In this document: positions 48,097-55,117 of the stretch, piece by piece
How positions within the stretch are numbered: position 1 is the stretch's first letter
Layout: every line of letters starts with the position of its first letter
Source: DASUPK01 sp963797265
Lineage (GTDB): Bacteria > Actinomycetota > Thermoleophilia > Solirubrobacterales > 70-9
Length of the DNA: 64,000 bases
Assembly: GCA_963797265.1 (NCBI GenBank)
Contig: CAWCOY010000002.1
Span: 62,001 to 126,000, forward strand
Direction of reading: 5' to 3'
Position numbers and translations under genes: made by a program
Notes under the pieces: generated by a model
Told to the model about the DNA's origin: nothing
The model's input: the letters and a program-made list of their open reading frames with translations, nothing else
Databases searched by the model: none

Positions 48097-48594
48097 TCAC
48101 GAGAGGCTCAGAACGCGTTCGACGAGGTCATTGGCGCGCGACTGAACGCCGTTCGCACGGCTCTCAACACCGTCTCGGACGTCCTCGGCCTGGCGCTCGA
48201 CTGCCCGGCGCTTTCGCCGCAGGACGGTTGCGCCGCGTCGCTCGAACCGGTTGAGCTGCTGACGGGCCAGTCGGCTGTCGGTGTAGGTGCGGATGGTCGC
48301 GGCTGCGCGGTCACGCGCCTCGAGCGTCGCCCCAATCGGGATCAGAATGACGCGCTCAGCCTGGCGGGCGACGGCCTCGAAGCGAGTCTTCTCGGCTGAG
48401 ACGCGACGAGCGGTGGCCCGACCTGCATGCTTGGAGGCCGTGCGGGCTGCGCGACCGGTGCTATGGGCGGACGTTGTGGTGCGGCGAACGGACGCCTTGG
48501 CGGTCTCGCCGCTCTGTCTAGCGGAGTTTCGCTTCCGTGTGGCGGCAGCCTTCTTGGCAGATGCCTGACGTTGGGTTCGGGTCTGCGGGGTCAT
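48097..48594 (-). CDS. basic, Ala/Arg/Lys-rich protein (histone-H1-like composition)
   Basis: A 165-residue protein. The N-terminal half is very basic (RQASAKKAAATRKRNSARQS, GRAARTASKHAGRATARRVS) and resembles bacterial H1-like DNA-binding tails. The C-terminal half is a predicted coiled coil (RQQLNRFERRGATVLRRKRR, DVRDGVESRANGVQSRANDL). Binding to nucleic acid is a reasonable inference; no enzymatic motif is seen. Confidence 0.65.
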   Translation of the reverse strand: MTPQTRTQRQASAKKAAATRKRNSARQSGETAKASVRRTTTSAHSTGRAARTASKHAGRATARRVSAEKTRFEAVARQAERVILIPIGATLEARDRAAATIRTYTDSRLARQQLNRFERRGATVLRRKRRAVERQAEDVRDGVESRANGVQSRANDLVERVLSLS

Positions 48595-48644
48595 TGGATT
48601 CGGTTCCCTTCGTTGGTGTTATTGACGTAAGTACTTTGTTCGAG

Positions 48645-48773
48645 CTAGAAGAATCTGATCAGCAGGTTCAGCAAGATCGTGAGCGCAATCGAGAGGACGA
48701 TCGACCAGAGAAGGCAGCCGGGCATGAAGCGCACCTGTGTGCGTTCCCCGGATCGCTTCCAGATCATGAACAT
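48645..48773 (-). CDS. small single-TM protein (about 42 aa)
   Basis: Minus strand reads MFMIWKRSGERTQVRFMPGC then LLWSIVLSIALTILLNLLIR and FF-stop: a basic head, a conserved-looking FMPGCL segment and one membrane helix at the C-terminus. I recall similar short proteins in Thermoleophilia. The start could also be the ATG at 48767. Confidence 0.6.
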   Translation of the reverse strand: MFMIWKRSGERTQVRFMPGCLLWSIVLSIALTILLNLLIRFF

Positions 48774-48853
48774 CGTTTACCGCCGGCTACCGGTCTCGAA
48801 GGAGGTAACCCGGCCGAGGCCCTCGTAGGGGCCCCAGCCAGGAAACATCGGCG

Positions 48854-49189
48854 CTAGTGACTGTTCCGATCGCCTTTTTCGAGCCTCTCGGCGTACGGAT
48901 CGTTCGACCCGGACTTGGCGAGACCGCGACCGATGAAGTAGGCACCGGCGACGATCGCGACGTAGAGCCATGCCTGTCGGGCGATGAACTCGTCGGTCCC
49001 GTCGGTGTCGCCGCCCTTGATCACGGCGGCGCTGATGAGAATCGCGGCGATGACGCCGAGCATCCCCCAGAACTCCGTGGTCTTGAACGCCTGCTTGGTC
49101 TCGGTCGCCAGGCGGCGAACGCGGCCCTCGCGACGAAGTGGATCGGTGCGCACGGCACCGGGCTTTGTTGCAGCTTCCATGCGTTTCAT
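48854..49189 (-). CDS. small two-TM membrane protein (111 aa)
   Basis: ATG 49189 with AGAGGA directly upstream, MKRMEAATKPGAVRTDPLRR. Two membrane helices, WGMLGVIAAILISAAVI and WLYVAIVAGAYFIGRGLA, separated by an acidic loop (KGGDTDGTDEF). No family is recognised. It is on the same strand as the 42-residue TM protein and the basic protein and may form a small operon with them. Confidence 0.65.
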   Translation of the reverse strand: MKRMEAATKPGAVRTDPLRREGRVRRLATETKQAFKTTEFWGMLGVIAAILISAAVIKGGDTDGTDEFIARQAWLYVAIVAGAYFIGRGLAKSGSNDPYAERLEKGDRNSH

Positions 49190-49432
49190 TCCTCTGTCTT
49201 TGGATGCTCCCGTCTGGGCCGTGCAAGATGACCGGATGGTCACTCGCCCATTTGCTCCCAGACCGGATTACGAACTGGCAGGTGCTTTCGCGTCCAGCGA
49301 AGCAAACTGCCTCGCTCTCATCGCTTACCCGCTGCGTGGCCATCCAAACAAATGTTCGGGCGAAGCCAGTTCATGCCACTTGTCGTGCTGGGTCCTTGCC
49401 TGCATCAGCGGGGGGCGGCGTAAGATGGCGGC

Positions 49433-49768
49433 GTGGCGACGGAGCGCCAGGAGCGGCTAGCACGGAACGAGGCGATGTTCCGGGAGGCGAACGAGCGGAT
49501 GGCGGACTGGGAGGAGCAGCACGCAAGTAGTGCGGTCGAGCCCTACTTCTGCGAGTGCGCGGACCCCGAATGCGGCGAGCATGTGGATCTGCGCAAGGCC
49601 GAGTACGAGAGGGTCCGCTCGGACTCGCGCCGCTTCGTGATCGTCCCTGGTCACGAGGTGCCGGACGTGGAGACGGTGATCGAGCGAAACGAGGGCTGGG
49701 CGATCGTCGAAAAGACGCCCGACGTAACTGGCACTGTCGAGGCGCTCGACCCACGCGGCGACCGCTGA
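49433..49768 (+). CDS. hypothetical protein with CECADPEC motif
   Basis: From GTG 49433: MATERQERLARNEAMFREAN as a charged helix, then YFCECADPECGEHVDLRKAE and RRFVIVPGHEVPDVETVIER. The Cys-x-Cys-x4-Cys arrangement suggests a metal or structural site. The family is common in Thermoleophilia in my recollection, but its function is not known. Confidence 0.65.
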   Translation: MATERQERLARNEAMFREANERMADWEEQHASSAVEPYFCECADPECGEHVDLRKAEYERVRSDSRRFVIVPGHEVPDVETVIERNEGWAIVEKTPDVTGTVEALDPRGDR

Positions 49769-49835
49769 CGGATCAGCCCCGGCAGGAGCGCGAGCGCCCT
49801 CGTCGGTGCGGCGCCCGCGCTCAGCCCAGGGAACG

Positions 49836-50082
49836 CCGACGGTTCCACTTACGACATCCGCGACCGCAGGATCGTCCGAGATCGCGCTTTTATGTCGAGG
49901 GATGAAGCCCTCGAAGCGGGCTGTCGGAGCAGGCGATGTCGGTTGAGAGTTTGGAGATCGTGCGGCGATCCATCGATGCTTTTAATTGGGGCGACCTCGA
50001 GGGGGTGCTCGGAACAACGCCCCGGAGTTCGAGATGCGCCCCCTCTATTCGAGAAGAAGACGATCATCAGAAGAGCGAGTGA
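49836..50082 (+). pseudogene. two degenerate NTF2-like remnants on the plus strand
   Basis: About 49,836-49,932 reads as the end of one NTF2-like gene (YDIRDRRIVRDRAFYV, then SRDEALEA-G and a shifted LSE). It is followed by AGGCG and the start of a second: ATG 49936 MSVESLEIVRRSIDAFNWGD, LEGVL, after which similarity is lost and a stop comes at 50082. The junction is the same stop-GCG-ATG arrangement as in the minus-strand array but with indels. Confidence 0.6.
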
Positions 50083-50582
50083 GGATGCTTGACCCGTTAA
50101 CCGTGTGGGCCTACGACTCTGTATCCGCCGAGGTCGCCGAGGTTGGGGCCCCGGAGTCTTCAGATCCGAAGCGACCCTGGTAAAGAGAAAAGAAAGCAGC
50201 GGCGTCGGTCACGACATGGCTTCCCGCCGAAGAGTCTCAAGGCACAGCAGCGGCGATGCGTGTCCGGATCGCGATCTTCGAGTGCTGAATGAAGTTGGCG
50301 TTAATGACCAGCACCCACTCGATTCCTCCGCCGTTCGCGGGCATGGAACAAACTCCCGCTCGTCTTCGGTGTGCTCTCTTTCACGCCGGAGGAACGCGGG
50401 AACAAGGAGTCGCCGAGGGTGAGGGATCAAGGCGGGACCAGTGGTCTCCCCTCGGCGCTCCACATCTCAGGAGCCGTTTGGGAGAGGGAGGGTTGGACGC
50501 TGCGAGCTCAAACCTGCAGACAGCCTCCGACATCGTAGGTTTCCGAGTTTCCAGCTGGCCGAACGCGGGCAAGCTCTGGCGC
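50083..50582. other. 500-base stretch without a recognised gene
   Basis: Open frames exist on both strands but none has a ribosome site, family motif or neighbour linkage. The plus-strand frame that reaches the ferritin-like gene starts at 50289, but its first ~100 residues are low complexity. No palindrome of the HP families is seen. Confidence 0.4.
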
Positions 50583-51026
50583 GTGCCCGAAGAAGAGGAG
50601 AACCTCGACGAAGAGGGCGCAATCGAGCGCCTCAACCGGGCCCTAGCACTGCAGTACCGGTCGGTCCTTCAGTACACCCTCAGCTCCGGGAGTCTGTTCG
50701 GCTTCGAGTTCCAAGCCTTCGGTGACCGCTTCTGGGAGTTCGGGCGAGCAGAGCTCGATGACGCTCGCAGACTGGTCGAGAAGATCACCGCCCTCGGCGG
50801 CAAGCCCAGCACCGAGGTCGCAGAGCTTCGCTGGACCGGCGATCCCGGCAACGCGGTCGGCTGGCTGATCGAGAGCGAGAGCGACGCGATCGAGAACCTG
50901 CAGGCAGCGATCGAGCCGACAGGCAGGGAGGGCCGGTCCGAGGCGCTTGAGCACATGCTCGAGCACCTGATCATGCGCAAGCAGGACCAGGTCGACTATC
51001 TGATGCGCGCCCGCCGCCAGGCCTGA
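50583..51026 (+). CDS. ferritin-like four-helix protein
   Basis: I propose GTG 50583 as start because the protein-like part begins PEEEENLDEEGAIERLNRAL. The 147 residues form four helices: ALQYRSVLQYTLSSGSLFGF, FWEFGRAELDDARRLVEKIT, WLIESESDAIENLQAAIEPT and EALEHMLEHLIMRKQDQVDY, with Glu and His at positions expected of the ferritin/bacterioferritin-like metal site (E-x6-Y in helix 1; E-x-x-H in helix 4). Iron binding is likely but not certain. Confidence 0.7.
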   Translation: MPEEEENLDEEGAIERLNRALALQYRSVLQYTLSSGSLFGFEFQAFGDRFWEFGRAELDDARRLVEKITALGGKPSTEVAELRWTGDPGNAVGWLIESESDAIENLQAAIEPTGREGRSEALEHMLEHLIMRKQDQVDYLMRARRQA

Positions 51027-51084
51027 TCGCCCTGCGCTTAGACCCGCAAGACGGCGGGGATCGGCCGCGGCGGCACAGAGCGCC

Positions 51085-51204
51085 CTACTCCCGCAGCCCG
51101 GCGGCTTCGAGGGCGCTTCTACCGCGGCGGGGGTCACCACGCTTGAATGCCTCCTGGAAGACCTCAAACAGGCGCCGCACGATCTCGACGTTCCCCTCCG
51201 ACAT
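51085..51204 (-). CDS. 39-codon mini-ORF: NTF2-like gene ends with the core deleted
   Basis: ATG 51204 reads MSEGNVEIVRRLFEVFQEAF, KRGDPRRGR, then SALEAAGLRE and stop. The conserved N-terminal helix and conserved C-terminal tail are joined in frame, with about 95 internal residues gone. It follows the stop of the neighbouring array gene by the usual three bases. It cannot form the NTF2 fold; whether it is translated is open. Confidence 0.6.
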   Translation of the reverse strand: MSEGNVEIVRRLFEVFQEAFKRGDPRRGRSALEAAGLRE

Positions 51205-51207
51205 CGC

Positions 51208-51609
51208 CTAGTCCGTAAGCCCGGCGGCTTCGAGGGCTTCCTCCCGGTCTTCTCCGAAGTAGGTCCACCTGACGGGATCACCATCGCGGAACGTCCACAG
51301 GTTCCAGACAAGAGCCTCAACCTCAGCGCCGCTCAGCTTGCCGCGTCCGCCGAAGCGGATCAGCACCAGCACCTTGTCGCCTGCGTCGATCAGCTCTTCG
51401 ACTTCCAACCTCGCCCCATCCGCCCAGGGCGCATCGATGTCGCGATAGAAGGCGCGCATTTCATCGGGCCCACGAAGCATCACGGGGTCTATGCGCCGAC
51501 GGGACAGATCGATCACGAAATCCGGTGGAAGCAGGTCCCAGGCTTCCGCGTCGCCGCGATCGATCATCGCGTAGACATTCCGGACGAACTCCACGTTCTC
51601 CTGCGACAT
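51208..51609 (-). CDS. NTF2/SnoaL-like array protein
   Basis: An intact 133-residue member: MSQENVEFVRNVYAMIDRGD, LLPPDFVIDLSRRRIDPVML, LIDAGDKVLVLIRFGGRGKL and the tail DREEALEAAGLTD. It starts three bases after the stop of the gene at 51613 and ends three bases before the mini-ORF, so the three are transcribed together. Confidence 0.84.
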   Translation of the reverse strand: MSQENVEFVRNVYAMIDRGDAEAWDLLPPDFVIDLSRRRIDPVMLRGPDEMRAFYRDIDAPWADGARLEVEELIDAGDKVLVLIRFGGRGKLSGAEVEALVWNLWTFRDGDPVRWTYFGEDREEALEAAGLTD

Positions 51610-51612
51610 CGC

Positions 51613-52017
51613 CTACTCCCGTAGCCCGGCGGCTTCGAGGGCATCGAGCGTTTTTGGAAAGAACTTCACTCGACGGATCCGTCCGTCGCGGATCTTCCAG
51701 ATGACTGCCCGGTAGTTGGTCGTTGGGATGCCGCTGCCGTGACCCCGTGCGATCAGGTGGGTTTCGGTCAGCACCCGGTCCCTACCGAGGTCGAGCAGCT
51801 CGTCTATTTCCCAGTGGATCTCGTCCCACGCCTCAAAGAAGGACTCCCAGAACGTCTTCAGTTCCGCATGGCCGCGATAGGCGTTGCTGAAAGGTCCGAT
51901 CGATTCCGAGAAATCCACCTCCGCTTCGGAATCGAAATGGCTCAGGAACTCGTCCACGTCACGCTGATTCAAGGCCTCGTAACAACGTCTCACGATCTCG
52001 ACGTTCTCGAGCGACAT
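51613..52017 (-). CDS. NTF2/SnoaL-like array protein
   Basis: An intact 134-residue member and first gene of a three-gene run: MSLENVEIVRRCYEALNQRD, AEVDFSESIGPFSNAYRGHA, LLDLGRDRVLTETHLIARGH, tail TLDALEAAGLRE. The leader GAGATACTGCGTGGGCG abuts the ATG and an HP1 lies 28 bases upstream. Confidence 0.84.
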   Translation of the reverse strand: MSLENVEIVRRCYEALNQRDVDEFLSHFDSEAEVDFSESIGPFSNAYRGHAELKTFWESFFEAWDEIHWEIDELLDLGRDRVLTETHLIARGHGSGIPTTNYRAVIWKIRDGRIRRVKFFPKTLDALEAAGLRE

Positions 52018-52044
52018 CGCCCACGCAGTATCTCGCCGAAGAGT

Positions 52045-52066
52045 GCTGCTTTCCATGCAAAGCAGC
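52045..52066. repeat. HP1 palindrome upstream of an NTF2-like run
   Basis: GCTGCTTT CCATGC AAAGCAGC, a perfect 8-bp stem. It stands 28 bases before the ATG at 52017, the same spacing as at 42,531. Confidence 0.85.
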
Positions 52067-52140
52067 GGTTTTGAACTGCTCCGGCGGCGCGACTCCCTTG
52101 CGCTAAGAGCAGCAGCCCCGCCGTCCGGTCCACCCACCTA

Positions 52141-52640
52141 CTAGAGCGACTCGATCCGCAGGAAGCTGCCGGCCACCCGGTCCGCTCCGCCGCGCGCTCC
52201 ACCGGGCCGCGAGCACGTGGACCGCACCGGTACACCACCGCCTGAATCTTGCGCCGCGCCACCGCCCTGCGCCATCCGCGCAGGATCTCATCGAGGCGAG
52301 CCGGCGCCTTCTCCGAAAGCTCGACTTCGATCGCCGTCGGATCGCCGTTCAGCAAGACCAGGTCGGGTCGATGGAACCGGCCTGCCGATAGCTCGGCGGA
52401 GAAGACGCGCTTCCGCTTGCGCTGCTCGCGCGCCTTCAATTCACGCCCCGAGAGAACGTGCTCTCCGGCGACCTACAGCTGTGCGCCCAGACGAGCCGCC
52501 GCGGCAGCATGTCGCGCGGTCGCGGGCGACAGCACGCCTGGCCCGAGGAGCTCATACCCCGCCGCCCGCAGCCCGATCCGAGTGCATGCCACATGGCCTT
52601 CGGGTCGGCGCCGGAATCGATCAGCAGCGAGGCGAATGGT
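52141..52640 (-). pseudogene. replication-relaxation family gene, degenerate
   Basis: Minus-strand frames together read IGLRAAGYELLGPGV, LSPATARHAAAARLGAQL, an in-frame TAG, AGEHVLSGREL, then RVFSAELSAGRFHRPDLVLL, NGDPTAIEVELSEKAPARLD, IQAVVYRCGPRARGPVERAA and, after a frameshift, AGSFLRIESL. This is the C-terminal nuclease-like half of the replication-relaxation proteins found on actinobacterial plasmids and integrative elements. One nonsense codon and at least one frameshift show that it is dead. Confidence 0.65.
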
Positions 52641-52646
52641 GTCCTA

Positions 52647-53328
52647 CTACTGGTCACCCCTGACGATCGCCGCCAGATCCTCCCGCCCGTGTTCCGTGTC
52701 GCCCCAGAACCCAGCGGCTAGATCCCGGAAGACGCTGCCCGGAATCTCAACGCGGATGCTCCGCTCCTCGGTGATCCTGGCCGACGAGACGGCCCGGCGC
52801 CGGCGGTATCTGAGAGTGATCTCTACGTCGACCTGCTCGAGTGCCGCCAGCATCTGGGCCAGCGGCTCGCGCCCCGGCTTGTGGCCGGCCAGGTACTGCG
52901 TGCTCGCCTCTGAGCGGAAGGGTCCTTCAATCTCCCCGTTGAGCTCGTTCGAGCGAACCTCGCCGGCCTCGATTGTCAGGGGGAAGACGAGATCCCGCCC
53001 TCCGATCTCCCAGAACTGGCCATGCTGATGGGTTGCCGGTGGCTCCGCAAACCCGGTGGCGAACTCCGGAGAACCCCTTTGACGAGGCGGCTACCGACGC
53101 CGATTCGAGCAGGCACGCTCGTGCTCCCGTGTTACTCAGCGCGAAGTGCAGACGGATCCTGTAGATCCCCGGGATGTCGGCCATCCCGCCCCCCTGAACC
53201 GGATCCTTAGATGGCAGCTGATCGAGGACGAGCTCCGCCGGTTTCAGCGCCGAATGCCAAAGCGACGCCGCCGAGATCGCAAGCGCCGCGAGCGAAACCA
53301 CCAAGGAGACGACGACAGCGATCGTCAC
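52647..53328 (-). pseudogene. hypothetical membrane-anchored protein, frameshifted
   Basis: The start (GTG 53328) overlaps the stop of the upstream gene. The first frame gives a TM helix (MTIAVVVSLVVSLAALAISA) and YRIRLHFALSNTGARACLLE; near 53,070 the frame shifts to EFATGFAEPPATHQHGQFW, DLVFPLTIEAGEVRSNELNG and MLAALEQVDVEITLRYRRRR, ending at 52647. It looks like an extracytoplasmic beta-rich protein of unknown role. Confidence 0.6.
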
Positions 53329-53717
53329 CGGATGAAGGTGAAGCTCTCGACGTACTTGTCGCCGATCGGGCCGCCCGTGTACCGCGGAGGAATCGGAGGG
53401 CCCGGATATACCGGCGAGCCGGGGATCGGGGCAGCCAGCACGTTCGCAGCCGTCGACTGCAGAATCGCGCTTCCGCCTGCGCCGGCATCTCGAGAGATCG
53501 ACGCGTAGGGACTCGTCGGACGCTGTAGGCGCACATCGCCGAGGATGACGAAGGGAGCGTCCTCGATGGCCTTCATCGGTACCGGGCTCACGCGAACGGT
53601 CGGAGCTGTGTCCCGGATGGTCGTCTCGGTGGCGCCCACCAGCGTGATCACCAGGACCAGCAGCACGACCGCCGCGGTGCTCCAGGTCGGCCTTGGAAGC
53701 TCGAGGGCGAAGTCCAC
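53325..53717 (-). CDS. hypothetical membrane-anchored protein
   Basis: The frame is open to 54026, but the upstream part crosses a tRNA fragment and terminator, so I place the start at GTG 53717 or nearby. A TM helix (TAAVVLLVLVITLVGATETT) is followed by an extracellular part with VPMKAIEDAPFVILGD-like strands and a Pro-rich end (PIPGSPVYPGPPIPPRYTGG). It is coupled by GTGA overlap to the next gene. No family is recognised; the N-terminus may be truncated. Confidence 0.5.
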   Translation of the reverse strand: MDFALELPRPTWSTAAVVLLVLVITLVGATETTIRDTAPTVRVSPVPMKAIEDAPFVILGDVRLQRPTSPYASISRDAGAGGSAILQSTAANVLAAPIPGSPVYPGPPIPPRYTGGPIGDKYVESFTFIR

Positions 53718-53914
53718 GAAGTCATAGTGAAACGTCGGGCGGCTGGAAACCGCCGGTGCGCCAATGGTGCGCCAGTCAGCGCCGCCAACATGGGTGGAGC
53801 GGGAGCGGGCCGCGACTCCACCAACGCCGCCCGCGCAACTTAGAACCCTATTGGAACCCTGACGACGGGCCTGCAGACTCAACGGACCCGACACCGCCAC
53901 CCCGTAGATGCACA

Positions 53915-53938
53915 AAACCCCCGCATTAGCGGGGGTTT
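53915..53938. terminator. intrinsic terminator beside tRNA-Pro fragment copy 5
   Basis: AAACCCCCGC ATTA GCGGGGGTTT, a perfect 10-bp stem with a four-base loop. It is eight bases from the acceptor end of the tRNA fragment. Just left of it, near 53,846, is the direct repeat AACCCTATTGGAACCCT. Confidence 0.85.
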
Positions 53939-53945
53939 CGTTTAG

Positions 53946-53987
53946 TCGGGGCGACTGGATTTGAACCAGCGACCTTTCAGCCCCCAG
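53946..53987 (-). repeat. tRNA-Pro(GGG) 3' fragment, copy 5 (putative att site)
   Basis: Matches copy 2 in extent: acceptor end to the anticodon loop, then stops. One substitution in the anticodon stem (TTTCAG instead of TTTCGG on the plus strand) breaks a pair. The toxin-antitoxin pair begins 32 bases further on. Confidence 0.83.
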
Positions 53988-54019
53988 GGAAAGGTGCATC
54001 ATGATGCTAAGGTGCAGAT

Positions 54020-54265
54020 ATGGCAAAGGTCCGAACCACGCTGACGATTGACGACGAGGTGCTCCGCGCCGTCAAGCACCGCGCCGCACGGGCAGGCACA
54101 CGCGAGAGCGAGGTGATCGAGGAGGCGCTGCGCCGCGATCTCGGCGTCGATCTGCTCGATCAACTCTGGTCGCGAGCGGACATGTCTGAGAAGTCGGCAT
54201 CGAAGCTGGCCGTCGAGGCCCAGCACGAGACCCGGTCGAAGCGCTCTCGCGGCAGACGTCGCTGA
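54020..54265 (+). CDS. ribbon-helix-helix antitoxin
   Basis: An 81-residue protein: RTTLTIDDEVLRAVKHRAAR as the beta strand and first helix of an RHH fold, GTRESEVIEEALRRDLG as the second helix, then a basic C-terminal tail that would wrap the toxin. It precedes a PIN-domain gene by two bases. Such antitoxins bind DNA and repress their own operon; a short dyad before the start (GGTGCATC ATGATGC) could be the operator. Confidence 0.78.
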   Translation: MAKVRTTLTIDDEVLRAVKHRAARAGTRESEVIEEALRRDLGVDLLDQLWSRADMSEKSASKLAVEAQHETRSKRSRGRRR

Positions 54266-54267
54266 GC

Positions 54268-54678
54268 GTGCGGGCGATCCTCGACCCGAACGTCATCATC
54301 TCGGCGCTCCTTTCTCGTGCCGGCACGCCGGCGAAGGTGCTCCGCGCCTGGCTCGAGGGGCGCTTTGACCTGATCGTCTCCCCCCTTCTGCTTGAGGAGC
54401 TTCGGCGAGCGCTCGCCTATCCAAAACTGGCCGAGCGCATCAGTGCCGAGGAGGCGAAGGCGCTGATGGACTGGCTTGGTCGCGAGGCGATCCTGGCCGA
54501 CGATCCCGCCGAACCACCGACGTCGCGATCGGAAGATCCCGGCGACGACTACCTGCTCGCGCTGGCCGAGGCGGAGAGAGCAGTGCTCGTCTCGGGCGAT
54601 CGGCACCTGCTGGCGCTGACGGAGGAGCTGCCTGTGCTGACCGCGCGGGAGTTCTTGGTCACCATCGGCGGCAGCTGA
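54268..54678 (+). CDS. PIN-domain toxin
   Basis: A 136-residue protein from GTG 54268. PIN-fold acidic residues: Asp in RAILDPNVIISALLS, Glu in LLLEELRRALAYP, Asp-Asp in DPGDDYLLALAEAE and Asp in VLVSGDRHLLAL. It is of the type annotated as putative toxin component, PIN family, an RNase cutting tRNA or mRNA. With the RHH gene it forms a complete type II toxin-antitoxin module next to tRNA-Pro scar 5, where it may stabilise the island. Confidence 0.85.
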   Translation: MRAILDPNVIISALLSRAGTPAKVLRAWLEGRFDLIVSPLLLEELRRALAYPKLAERISAEEAKALMDWLGREAILADDPAEPPTSRSEDPGDDYLLALAEAERAVLVSGDRHLLALTEELPVLTAREFLVTIGGS

Positions 54679-54697
54679 CCGCGACTCTCGTTCGGGT

Positions 54698-55105
54698 CTA
54701 CGTCGCCGGCGCGGCCCGGTACTCCTCATCGGTGACGTGCTCGCCCCAAGTGACCGGGCTGCCCGACTCGTCAACCTCCTGCATCGCCAAGTGGGTCATA
54801 AACCGATCAGACGCAGCGCCGTGCCAGTGGTCTTCGCCGGGCTCAAAGTAGACACTGTCGCCGGCCCGGATGATCTCGATCTCGCCGCCGCGACGCTGGC
54901 ACCGCCCGACGCCCTCGGTCACATAGATCGTCTGCCCCAGGGGATGTGTGTGCCATGCCGTTCGCGCACCCGGGGTGAAGTGCACGCTCGCGGCGGCAAG
55001 TCTCGAGGGCTCCGCCGCGGTCGCGACGGTGTCGATGTACACATCGCCGGTGAACCACTCATCAGGACCGGCTGCCGTCTCAAGTGAGTTCCTGGTGATT
55101 TCCAT
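54698..55105 (-). CDS. cupin-domain protein
   Basis: A 135-residue single cupin: VHFTPGARTAWHTHPLGQTI (motif 1 with two His), GGEIEIIRAGDSVYFEPGED and HWHGAASDRFMTHLAMQE (motif 2). This matches small cupins of the (R)-mandelonitrile-lyase-like or quercetinase-like group often found with oxidoreductases. It is the third gene of the operon starting with the alcohol dehydrogenase, 12 bases after the lipoprotein stop. Confidence 0.82.
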   Translation of the reverse strand: MEITRNSLETAAGPDEWFTGDVYIDTVATAAEPSRLAAASVHFTPGARTAWHTHPLGQTIYVTEGVGRCQRRGGEIEIIRAGDSVYFEPGEDHWHGAASDRFMTHLAMQEVDESGSPVTWGEHVTDEEYRAAPAT

Positions 55106-55117
55106 CGTGCTCCTCCT

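Noticed and set aside
53325..54026. Full 233-codon frame as one protein
   Set aside because: Its first ~100 codons run through a terminator and tRNA-Pro copy 5; only the part after about 53,717 looks like protein.
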